Origin: F1-120-MAGs238 sp964484185
GTDB taxonomy: Bacteria; Planctomycetota; Phycisphaerae; Phycisphaerales; UBA1924
DNA length: 17,279 nucleotides
NCBI GenBank assembly: GCA_964484185.1
Contig: CAZAEQ010000063.1
Location: forward strand, 1-17,279
Direction: 5' to 3'
Shown: piece by piece, positions 1-6,858 of the stretch
How positions within the stretch are numbered: position 1 is the stretch's first letter
How the letters are laid out: each line of letters starts with the position of its first letter
Translations under genes and position numbers: made by a program
The notes under the pieces: generated by a model
The model's input: the letters and a program-made list of their open reading frames with translations, nothing else
What the model was told of the DNA's origin: nothing
Database searches by the model: none

Positions 1-107
1 GGGGGGGGGGCCATGGGGGCGCTGCGGGCGGAACTCTTCTGCGCCAGTGTGGAGATCGCGGGAAAGCCCGAAATGGGGGGGGGGGGTTGCGGTTGCAACG
101 CCGGGCG
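1..107. other. Probable sequencing-error zone at contig edge (poly-G)
   Basis: Ten Gs open the window and twelve Gs occupy 75-86. The reverse-strand trpB frame stays open through both, but the protein departs from the family only here. The invariant Gln-His after the catalytic AETGAG motif reads Pro-Pro because of single apparent T-to-G changes at 107 and 104, and the expected small residues before HFGLS read Pro-Pro-Pro. Changes that favour G on this strand fit no-signal G calls of two-colour sequencing chemistry. The artefact reading is inference; the tracts and the motif changes are seen directly. Confidence 0.7.
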
Positions 108-663
108 GACCTGCGCCGGTTTCGGCGATGAGGCGGGTCTTGCCCATGCGGACCGCGAGCAGGGCCTGGCCGAGGGTGTTGTTGATCTTGTGCGCGCCGG
201 TGTGAGCGAGGTCTTCACGCTTGAGCCAGATGTGCGCGGCTTCGCCGGTGGCTGAGAGTGAGCGCGCGTGAGCGGTGAGGCGCTTGGCGGGGAAGAACTG
301 TGTGGGCCTTCCGACGAATGTGCGGAGGAGATCTGTGAGTTCATCCCAGAACGTCGGATCGTTCGCGACTTCGTCGTAGACCTGCGCGAGCTGGGCGAGC
401 GCGGGCATGAGGGTTTCGGGGACGTAGCGGCCGCCGAACTTGCCGAATCTGCCAGCAAGGTCAGGGACCTCGGAGAGTTTGGGCGGGCGCGGCTTGTCGG
501 GGACACGAATGTCGCCGGAGCGCGGCGGAGCCGGGCGTCGGGGAGGACCACCGGGGCCACTTGGACCTGCACCTGGACCACGGCGATCGGCGTCATTTTG
601 CATGGGCGCGGGCGGGCGGCCGGGAGTTGATGGCTGCGGGGGGGATGGAGGGAACGAGGTCAT
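1..663 (-). CDS. trpB: Tryptophan synthase beta chain, N-terminal half (partial)
   Basis: TrpB is the PLP enzyme that condenses indole with L-serine to make tryptophan, in a cytoplasmic complex with TrpA. Reading from 663 down, residues about 71-85 give GRFGKFGGRYVPETL, the usual TrpB opening. LKREDLAHTGAHKINN follows, with the PLP lysine at about residue 159, then AETGAG with the catalytic glutamate at about 181. The spacing of 22 residues equals that between K87 and E109 in Salmonella TrpB. The gene runs off the left edge, so over half of a normal protein of about 400 residues is missing. From ATG 663 there is a Pro/Gly/Arg-rich extension of about 60 residues before the family core; ATG 603 is an alternative start in the same frame, and neither has a good Shine-Dalgarno. 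The last 35 codons are degraded by probable base-calling errors. It is divergent from the MFS gene. Family call is certain; exact start is not. Confidence 0.93.
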   Translation of the reverse strand, partial: MTSFPPSPPQPSTPGRPPAPMQNDADRRGPGAGPSGPGGPPRRPAPPRSGDIRVPDKPRPPKLSEVPDLAGRFGKFGGRYVPETLMPALAQLAQVYDEVANDPTFWDELTDLLRTFVGRPTQFFPAKRLTAHARSLSATGEAAHIWLKREDLAHTGAHKINNTLGQALLAVRMGKTRLIAETGAGPPGVATATPPPHFGLSRDLHTGAEEFRPQRPHGPPP

Positions 664-736
664 GGCGAGAGGGTATCCAAGCAAGTGCACATCGCGCTAC
701 GCGCGGGGCGAAATCTGGTCGTAGTATCGACCCTTC

Positions 737-2029
737 ATGAGTGACAGCAGCCCGTCCATTTCTTTAGCGAGTGTGCCGCGGAGTTCGTGGAATGCGCTCA
801 TTCTGTTGCTGCTTATCAATCTCGTGAACTACATGGACCGGTACGTGCTGGCAGCGATCGAACCGCTGTTGAGTGCGGATTTGCTCAAAGATGACCCCAA
901 TGCGGGATCGAAGATGGGTGCTCTGGCGACGGGGTTCCTGGTTGCGTACATGGTTTCGGCGCCGATCTTCGGGATGATCGCCGATCGCTGGCGGCGGTGG
1001 GGGATTGTGGGACTGGGAGTGCTGCTGTGGAGTCTCGCAACGGCGGGGTGCGGGCTGGCAAGCGGGTTTGTGATGCTGGCGATGATGCGATTGTGCGTGG
1101 GCGTGGGTGAGGGCGGGTTTGGGCCGGTTGCCCCGACGTTGATCGCGGACTTATTTCCCGTCAGTCGGCGGGGATTGGCGATGTCGATCTTTTATATCGC
1201 GATTCCGGTGGGATCAGCGATTGGATACGCAGTGGGCGGCGAACTGGGGACGCGGTTTGGATGGCGAGAGGCGTTTTTTGCTGTGTCGGTGCCTGGGTTG
1301 ATATTGGGCATGCTGGCGATATTCAAGAAGGATCCGCCGCGAGGTGACCAGCACGCGGCGAAGTCGGCGGTTGGAAAGAAAGACACCTTGAATCACCTGA
1401 GGTTGCTGGTTCGCAATCCCGCGTACCTGTTTGCGGTTGGGGGCATGACGCTGATGACATTCGCGGTCGGTGGCATGTCGTTCTGGGCGCCGCGGTATCT
1501 TGCGGAAGAGCGCGGTGCGGGAACGCTGAAGGAAGTGAATTGGACCTTTGGTTTGATCATGGTCATCACCGGTCTGACGGCGACGGTGTCGGGCGGATGG
1601 GTGGCGGACCGGTTGCGAAAGAAATTTCGCGGGGCGTATCTGCTCGTCAGCGGCCTGAGCATGCTGATCGCGTTTCCGCTGACAATCGCAATGTTGTATG
1701 TGCCGTTCCCGGCGTGCTGGATCGTGATTGCCCTGGCGTTGTTCTTCCTGTTCTTCAACACCGGGCCCAGCAACACCGTGATTGCGAATGTGACATCGCC
1801 CGCGGTGCGAACTACAGCGTTTGCGATGTCAATCCTGACGATTCACGCGCTGGGCGATGCGATCAGTCCGCTGGTGATTGGAAGAATGAAAGACTTAAGC
1901 GGCGGCAAACTCTCGCCGGGTTTCATGCTGGTCGCGATGACGGTGCTTGTGAGCGGAATTGTGTGGACGATTGGGACGAAGTTTGTGGCTAAAGCTGAGG
2001 ACCTCGCGGAATCGAAGACTCAAAGTTGA
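737..2029 (+). CDS. MFS transporter, Spinster-like
   Basis: A 430-residue inner-membrane protein of the major facilitator superfamily with about twelve hydrophobic spans. Residues about 29-45 read LVNYMDRYVLAAIEPLL, where the N-x-x-DR pattern in helix 1 is characteristic of the Spinster-like branch. The loop between helices 2 and 3 carries GMIADRWRRW (MFS motif A), and its echo in the second half is GGWVADRLRKK. The cytoplasmic linker (around residues 195-220) is lysine-rich. Substrate cannot be read from sequence; bacterial members of this branch are mostly uncharacterised and often sit near catabolic genes. The neighbours here, trpB (divergent) and pyrC (convergent, 22 bases between stops), give no substrate clue. 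No clear Shine-Dalgarno precedes ATG 737. Coding-strand composition is strongly G-rich, shared with the + strand of the adjoining reverse genes. Confidence 0.9.
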   Translation: MSDSSPSISLASVPRSSWNALILLLLINLVNYMDRYVLAAIEPLLSADLLKDDPNAGSKMGALATGFLVAYMVSAPIFGMIADRWRRWGIVGLGVLLWSLATAGCGLASGFVMLAMMRLCVGVGEGGFGPVAPTLIADLFPVSRRGLAMSIFYIAIPVGSAIGYAVGGELGTRFGWREAFFAVSVPGLILGMLAIFKKDPPRGDQHAAKSAVGKKDTLNHLRLLVRNPAYLFAVGGMTLMTFAVGGMSFWAPRYLAEERGAGTLKEVNWTFGLIMVITGLTATVSGGWVADRLRKKFRGAYLLVSGLSMLIAFPLTIAMLYVPFPACWIVIALALFFLFFNTGPSNTVIANVTSPAVRTTAFAMSILTIHALGDAISPLVIGRMKDLSGGKLSPGFMLVAMTVLVSGIVWTIGTKFVAKAEDLAESKTQS

Positions 2030-2051
2030 TGGCGGCTCGACGAAACGGCTA

Positions 2052-3416
2052 TCACGAGCGCTGAGCTTCTTTGACCCGTTTACCCAGCAGATCGTGGCGG
2101 ATGATGCCGCCGACGATGGTGGCGACGCTGCGAACTTGAAGTTTGCGGCCGATGTAGGGCGTGTTGGTGCAATTCCCCTTGAGATCATTCAGAGTCACGG
2201 TCCAGTTCGCATTTGGATCAATCAGCGTGATGTCGGCGAGGCCATCAACTTGGATTCTTCCAAGCCCCGCCGAAGTGAGACCGCAGAGATTGGCGGGTTC
2301 GACGGTGAGGAGTTCGATGAGGCGCGGCCAGGAGATAGCGCCGGTCTTGATGAGCGATTCGATGTAGAGCGGCAGGGCAGTTTCGAGGCCGATGAAGCCG
2401 AAGGGGGCTTCTTCGAAGGGCAAGCTCTTTTCATCGACGGTGTGGGGCGCGTGGTCGGTTGCAAGGACCGTGATAATGCCATCGGCAACGGCTTGACGCA
2501 GGGCTTTCATGTCGCTGGTTTCGCGGACGGGCGGGTTCACTTTGCCAAGCGCGTTGTAGTTGTCGCAGATGTCGTGGGTGAGCGTGAGGTGGTGGGGGGA
2601 GGCTTCACCGGTGATGCGCGTGCCCGCTTTCTGGGCGCGGCGCATGGCTTCGACGGTGCCGCCACTGGAGATGTGCTGGACGTGGTAGTGCGCGCCGATG
2701 TTGGCGTTGAGATGGGCATCGCGCTCGACGATCAGTTCTTCTGCGCTGCGCGGCCAGCCGACCAGTCCGAGCTTCACGGAGATTTCGCCAGCGTGCATCG
2801 ATGCACCCTTGGTCATCGTGGGTTCCTGTGCGTGCTGCATGAAGGCGCGGTTGACATCTTTGCACGCGTGCAGGACCTTTGCCATCACGCCAGCGGATGC
2901 GATGCAGTCGCCGTCGTCAGAGAAAGCTACCGCGCCGGATTTTGCGAGCAGGCGGAACTCGGTGAGTTCTTCGCCCTTGCGAGATTTTGTGGCGGCGGCG
3001 ACAGGGAAGATTCGACACTGGGCAACTTCGCTGGCTTTGTCGTAGATGTACGCCATCAACTCTGGGGAATCGAGCGCGGGGCTGGTGTTGGGCATGCAGC
3101 AGACGGTCGAGAATCCGCCCGCGACGGCGGCGAGTGAAGCAGTGGCGAGCGTGTCTTTGTGTTCCTGCCCGGGCTCGCGGAGGTGGACGTGGGGATCGAT
3201 GAGGCCGGGGGCGATGATCAGGCCTTCGGCGTCGATGACGGTGTCGAAGTCGGAGGGAGAGAAGTCGCCGGACTTATTGGATTTCTTGGTGCTGGGTGAA
3301 GAGATTGCGGCGATCGTTGTGCCGCGGATTGCGAGGTCGGCGATGCGGTCGGTGCTGGATGCGGGGTCGATGAGGCGGCCGCCGCGGATGAGGATGGAGG
3401 TGGTGGCTTCGGGCAT
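2052..3416 (-). CDS. pyrC: Dihydroorotase (class I)
   Basis: Zinc amidohydrolase that cyclises carbamoyl-aspartate to dihydroorotate, step three of de novo pyrimidine synthesis, in the cytoplasm. With the start at ATG 3416 (MPEATTSILIRGGRLIDP) it has 454 residues, normal for class I. The metal site is visible: DPHVHLREPG (H76, H78), the SDDGD loop at 166-170, MQHAQEP (H195), HVQHIS (H248) and LATDHAPH (D321). MPNTSPALDSPE matches the substrate loop. The stretch open upstream to 3551 has no family similarity, so 3416 is preferred. All ligands are present, so this is likely an active enzyme rather than a PyrC-like scaffold paralogue; cysteine-acidic residues usual after the third His are replaced by Ala-Gln-Glu. 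yjdM lies 74 bases upstream in the same direction and may share a transcript. It converges with the MFS gene without an evident terminator. Confidence 0.95.
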   Translation of the reverse strand: MPEATTSILIRGGRLIDPASSTDRIADLAIRGTTIAAISSPSTKKSNKSGDFSPSDFDTVIDAEGLIIAPGLIDPHVHLREPGQEHKDTLATASLAAVAGGFSTVCCMPNTSPALDSPELMAYIYDKASEVAQCRIFPVAAATKSRKGEELTEFRLLAKSGAVAFSDDGDCIASAGVMAKVLHACKDVNRAFMQHAQEPTMTKGASMHAGEISVKLGLVGWPRSAEELIVERDAHLNANIGAHYHVQHISSGGTVEAMRRAQKAGTRITGEASPHHLTLTHDICDNYNALGKVNPPVRETSDMKALRQAVADGIITVLATDHAPHTVDEKSLPFEEAPFGFIGLETALPLYIESLIKTGAISWPRLIELLTVEPANLCGLTSAGLGRIQVDGLADITLIDPNANWTVTLNDLKGNCTNTPYIGRKLQVRSVATIVGGIIRHDLLGKRVKEAQRS

Positions 3417-3490
3417 GGTGCAGGGTACGAGGGCAGGGGCGCGGAGGCGTGGGCGAATGACAGGTCGGCTGTGGGGATATATGTGGAAAG

Positions 3491-3841
3491 CTACGCCTTC
3501 TTCACAAACTCTGACTTGAGCGACATGGCCCCGATGCCGTCGATCCTGCAATCGATGTCATGGTCGCCATCAACCAGGCGGATGTTCTTGACCTTGGTCC
3601 CGCCCTTGACGACCAGGGATGAACCTTTGACTTTCAGGTCTTTGATGACGATGACAGAATCTCCAGTCTGAAGAATGTTCCCGACAGCATCGCGAACAGG
3701 AGCGGCTTCCTCTGTCTCTGGCTCAACGGGAACCTCCTGCGCGGTGGTCCATTCGTGGGCACATGAAGGGCAGACAAAGAGTGCGCCGTCAAGATAGGTG
3801 TAGTCGGCTTGGCATTTGGGACAGGTGGGCAATTCGCTCAT
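3491..3841 (-). CDS. yjdM: YjdM/PhnA-family zinc-ribbon protein
   Basis: A 116-residue soluble protein, close to the 111 residues of E. coli YjdM (formerly PhnA). The N-terminal zinc ribbon has two CxxC knuckles: CPKC (C7, C10) and CPSC (C24, C27) followed by AHEW. The C-terminal half is the conserved SH3-like PhnA domain with DSVIVIKDLKVKGSS, GTKVKNIRLVDGDHDIDC and LKSEFVKKA at the end. Despite the old name, E. coli YjdM is not required for phosphonate use; the molecular role remains unsettled. Start is ATG 3841 (MSELPTCPKC), because the 64 residues open upstream have no family match. It precedes pyrC by 74 bases on the same strand, a possible two-gene unit, and is divergent from the esterase gene. 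Confidence 0.94.
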   Translation of the reverse strand: MSELPTCPKCQADYTYLDGALFVCPSCAHEWTTAQEVPVEPETEEAAPVRDAVGNILQTGDSVIVIKDLKVKGSSLVVKGGTKVKNIRLVDGDHDIDCRIDGIGAMSLKSEFVKKA

Positions 3842-4092
3842 GGTGTAATCCGGGGAAGGCAAGTGTGTCGATGCAATGGGGACTTGAAATGTAGTCGCTT
3901 GGCTTTGACCCGGTGTGAAATGTGCTCGTGATGTGTGTATAGAACAGTTCTTCCCCGTGTGCTCGGGTTGGATTTGCAGTTGACCACCGGGCGACCAACC
4001 ACTCGTACACTGTGTGTTCAGACTTTGGCCCATTTCAGATGCCAGCGTAAACCCGCTGGGCTTCTCACTCCGAAGGTTAAGGTTGCTTCAAC
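3842..4092. other. Divergent intergenic region yjdM / esterase
   Basis: This 251-base gap must hold the promoters of both flanking genes. Visible structure: an 11-base odd-centred palindrome AGAACAGTTCT at 3941-3951, a possible operator, and an imperfect hairpin whose arms are CCAGCG (4042-4047) and CGCTGG (4054-4059) with a 6-base loop, about 35 bases before the esterase ATG, so in its probable leader. AAGG at about 4080 is a distant ribosome-binding candidate. I found no convincing -35/-10 pair by eye. Confidence 0.35.
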
Positions 4093-6690
4093 ATGCGAAA
4101 AATTGAACTGTTCCTGACGGCGTTCGTTCTCCTTGCCCTGTGTGTGCACGGTGTCGCGACGGCACATGCAGTAGAAATTAAGCCGCTGAAAGTGTTTATT
4201 CTTGCAGGTCAATCGAATATGCAAGGGCAGGGAGTTGTGGACCTTGCCGGGAAGGATTACAACGAGGGCAAGGGGACGCTGGAGACGCTGATGAGCGACC
4301 CGGTAAAGCGGGATCGCTTCTCGCATCTAAAGGATGACAAGGGGAAGTGGCGCGTTCGTGACGATGTGTGGGCGCGATACCAGCCCGAAGGGGGCACGCT
4401 GCGTGCGGGACCGCTGTCTATCGGATTTACACCCTACGACGACGAACACCACTTCGGTCCGGAACTTCAGTTTGGACACGTGATCGGCGATGCTCTCGAC
4501 AACGAGGTGCTGCTCATCAAGTCCGCGTGGGGTGGCAAGAGCTTGTATGTGGACTTTCGACCGCCGTCGTCTGGAGGTGAGACCGGAAAATACTACAAGC
4601 TCATGATCCAGCAGGTACGCGAAGCGCTCGCGAACATCAAGAGAGACTTTCCGCAGTGCAAGGCGACTCGGTACGAAATCGCAGGGTTTGTGTGGTACCA
4701 CGGTTGGAATGACGGGTGCGACCCCAAGCATGCTGTCCCCGAGTACGAGAGCAACCTGGTAAACCTCATCAAGGATGTTCGCAAGGACCTTGGCATGCCG
4801 AACCTGCCAGTAGTTGTTGGGGAGCTTACTGGCCCATGGGTGAACGCGCCCAAGGAATGGGAGCAACTGCGCAAGGCACAGGCCGCTGCCGCGGCTCACG
4901 CAGATTTTGCGGGAAATGTGGTCTTTGTCCCGACGCGTGAGTTCGTCCGCGCGCCGGAAGATTCTCCGAACCCTGGACACGGGCATCATGAGTTTGGCAA
5001 CGCCGAGACGTATTTCCTGGTTGGAGATGCCCTGGGAAAGGGAATGAAAGAACTGCTGGGGCATGGCGCGGCATCAGCGGTGCATGAGATCGTCGCATTG
5101 CCTTCGGTCCCCATCGCGCCTCCGAAAGAAGGTGAAATGGCGGGGTATCTGCTGGTTTCAACTGAGAAAGTGCCGGCGAACTTCAATGCCGGATTCTCGA
5201 TTTATGCCGCGGCATGGCCGCTGCTTCAGCAGTATCCCGGGCATCGCTTTCAGACCGGACTCTTTGGTACATGGATGCATCCGCAATATGAAGGCAAGGC
5301 CCCCAAGGATCTCTACACAGACATCGAGGGCGGCCTGGGTTGGTGGCGCGATACTCGGTTTCCCACTGAGACACCCAAATTTATCATGGGCGGCGTCGCG
5401 ACGAATTTTTCCGCGTGGGCAAACGGACCCGGCGCGGGCAAGGGGCGCGACTGGGACAAACCGCAGGGCAAGTACGCTATTGCCCAACTCAGCCCGTGGG
5501 TCGTGTGGCCGCCGGACGGGCTGAATATCAAGCAGGGCACGAGCGGTGACCTGTTTGGTTACGGATACCTTCCGCTGCCGCTCATTGACGCGAAAACGAC
5601 TACCGCCGGGAAAGATATTCCCACTGGCGACCAATGCTGGACGCTGTTCTTGAACACCAAGTCGTTCAAGGGGCCTGTCTGCTTCTTTACGCCGTACTTC
5701 TGGACGGAGCCAGCGGTTGTCGAGCCCAAGCACGCGGGGCTGTTGCTCGACTCGCGGCCATCGGATCCAAACAAAGCGTTTCAGATGGAGACGCAGTACG
5801 TGCCGGCGATGATTGGGACGGATGCACGCGGCGATACGTTCGCGCGGGTTGCGCCAACTTCGTTTCCGGTCGGTGCGGATGGCACGACGATCGTCTTGCA
5901 CCGCCTGACGAGTTATTCGAGGGCGGCGATGTGGGACGGAGTGAAGGCGTGGTTTGACGGGGGCGAGCCGGTGAGCGGCGAAATCAATCCTGCTGGGGTT
6001 TATGTACAACACTTCAAACCGCAAGGCGGGTCGACATGGCAGATTTACGAAGACAATGCCTCGAAAGAGAAGAAAAGCTCGATGGAGTGGAAGTCGCTGG
6101 CGACTCCGATCTCGCCCGATCCCACGACCTACGGCTATCAATGGAACGCTGATCTTGTGACCAGACATGCCGGGTCTGGCGGCGATTTAGTGAGGCTCCC
6201 TGAGTATTACCGTTTGCAGAGTGGAGGAAAGAAAGCACAATGGACCGCCGCTGCGCCCGCAGAAGTGCCGCCTGAGACCGGATTGAAAGATATTCGGTTT
6301 GATCGGCCAAGTGAAAAACCTCAGGAACCCTACGAAACTCCGGATGCTGCGGATAGCTCGTGGAAACGGCCAGGTCCTGCCGCGGGGCCGTTCAAGGCGT
6401 ATCTTGGAGATGGCAGCGTTGTCACATATTACTGGTATCGTTTCGCCGATCAGCCTGCGCTCTTGAATGCCGATTTGAGTCAGGAGGAGCGGGAGAAGTT
6501 GCAGGCGAAGGTAGAGAAGTTGCACCGCGTCTGGACAAAGGATCGGGAGTACCTTGCCCCGCCGACGGTCGGTAAGCTTGCGGAACTCGACCCGGCGCTG
6601 ATCGTGCGACCGCCCATTGGTTTGGAGATCGGCTATGTTCCGATTGCAACGCGGCAAGAACTGGCGAAAGAGGCAGTTCCTGGCAAATGA
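4093..6690 (+). CDS. Secreted SASA/SGNH acetylesterase with unassigned C-terminal half
   Basis: An 865-residue exported protein. Residues 1-26 form a signal peptide (MRKIELFLTAFVLLALCVHG, then Ala-x-Ala sites). Residues about 32-325 are a sialate-O-acetylesterase/CE6-like SGNH hydrolase: FILAGQSNMQGQG supplies the nucleophile (S41), LLIKSAWGGKS is the second block, GFVWYHGWNDG (H203, N206) is the third, and GHGHHEFGNAE (H296, H298 or H299) supplies the catalytic His. Such enzymes remove acetyl groups from sugars. Residues about 345-865 are not recognisable to me: they are Trp/Tyr-rich, suggest a beta-rich fold, repeat GG-W and GxGW patterns, and end with a Glu/Lys-rich helix (about 790-820). 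Known SASA-only proteins are far shorter, so this is a fusion. The next gene on the same strand is a GH95 fucosidase, which suggests deacetylation of a fucosylated glycan; that link is inference. Esterase call is firm, substrate unknown. Confidence 0.82.
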   Translation: MRKIELFLTAFVLLALCVHGVATAHAVEIKPLKVFILAGQSNMQGQGVVDLAGKDYNEGKGTLETLMSDPVKRDRFSHLKDDKGKWRVRDDVWARYQPEGGTLRAGPLSIGFTPYDDEHHFGPELQFGHVIGDALDNEVLLIKSAWGGKSLYVDFRPPSSGGETGKYYKLMIQQVREALANIKRDFPQCKATRYEIAGFVWYHGWNDGCDPKHAVPEYESNLVNLIKDVRKDLGMPNLPVVVGELTGPWVNAPKEWEQLRKAQAAAAAHADFAGNVVFVPTREFVRAPEDSPNPGHGHHEFGNAETYFLVGDALGKGMKELLGHGAASAVHEIVALPSVPIAPPKEGEMAGYLLVSTEKVPANFNAGFSIYAAAWPLLQQYPGHRFQTGLFGTWMHPQYEGKAPKDLYTDIEGGLGWWRDTRFPTETPKFIMGGVATNFSAWANGPGAGKGRDWDKPQGKYAIAQLSPWVVWPPDGLNIKQGTSGDLFGYGYLPLPLIDAKTTTAGKDIPTGDQCWTLFLNTKSFKGPVCFFTPYFWTEPAVVEPKHAGLLLDSRPSDPNKAFQMETQYVPAMIGTDARGDTFARVAPTSFPVGADGTTIVLHRLTSYSRAAMWDGVKAWFDGGEPVSGEINPAGVYVQHFKPQGGSTWQIYEDNASKEKKSSMEWKSLATPISPDPTTYGYQWNADLVTRHAGSGGDLVRLPEYYRLQSGGKKAQWTAAAPAEVPPETGLKDIRFDRPSEKPQEPYETPDAADSSWKRPGPAAGPFKAYLGDGSVVTYYWYRFADQPALLNADLSQEEREKLQAKVEKLHRVWTKDREYLAPPTVGKLAELDPALIVRPPIGLEIGYVPIATRQELAKEAVPGK

Positions 6691-6708
6691 GCGATTGAGT
6701 GAGGAGAG

Positions 6709-6730
6709 GCAATCAGCTGGCTGATGTTGC
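6709..6730 (+). other. Imperfect hairpin between esterase and fucosidase genes
   Basis: Arms GCAATCAG and CTGA..TTGC surround a CTGG loop, with a 2-base bulge. No T-run follows, so it is not a standard intrinsic terminator. It could be a processing or mRNA-end structure between the two genes or in the GH95 leader. The rest of the 168-base gap (6691-6858) shows nothing I can name. Confidence 0.3.
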
Positions 6731-6858
6731 GTGCCCTCAAGATCCAATCTTCGGACAAATAGGGACTGGATGTCCTTCTTCGCGCACCAGAGTCGGGTGC
6801 CTTCGAGAACGCTGCAACTGCACCTCTGCATCGGGCGAGATATCTGGTAGACTCCGGT

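Noticed and set aside
75..86. Poly-G tract as a genuine G-quadruplex or phase-variable repeat
   Set aside because: It sits near the contig edge next to other changes that favour G and alters invariant TrpB residues, so sequencing error is the simpler explanation.
13..724. Forward open frames at the left edge
   Set aside because: The reverse strand encodes unmistakable TrpB motifs across the same region.
1959..3137. Long forward open frame (392 codons) over pyrC
   Set aside because: It is antisense to a dihydroorotase with complete metal motifs; its translation has no recognisable domain and reflects high GC content.
3941..3951. Palindrome AGAACAGTTCT as a LexA box
   Set aside because: Known Gram-positive-type LexA sites have GAAC and GTTC four bases apart; here the gap is one base and no SOS gene is adjacent.
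5158..6168. Reverse open frame of 336 codons inside the esterase gene
   Set aside because: Arg/Pro-rich, no domain or signal, antisense to a continuous coding frame; typical GC-rich shadow. The same holds for 4327-5064 and 7591-8376 on the reverse strand.
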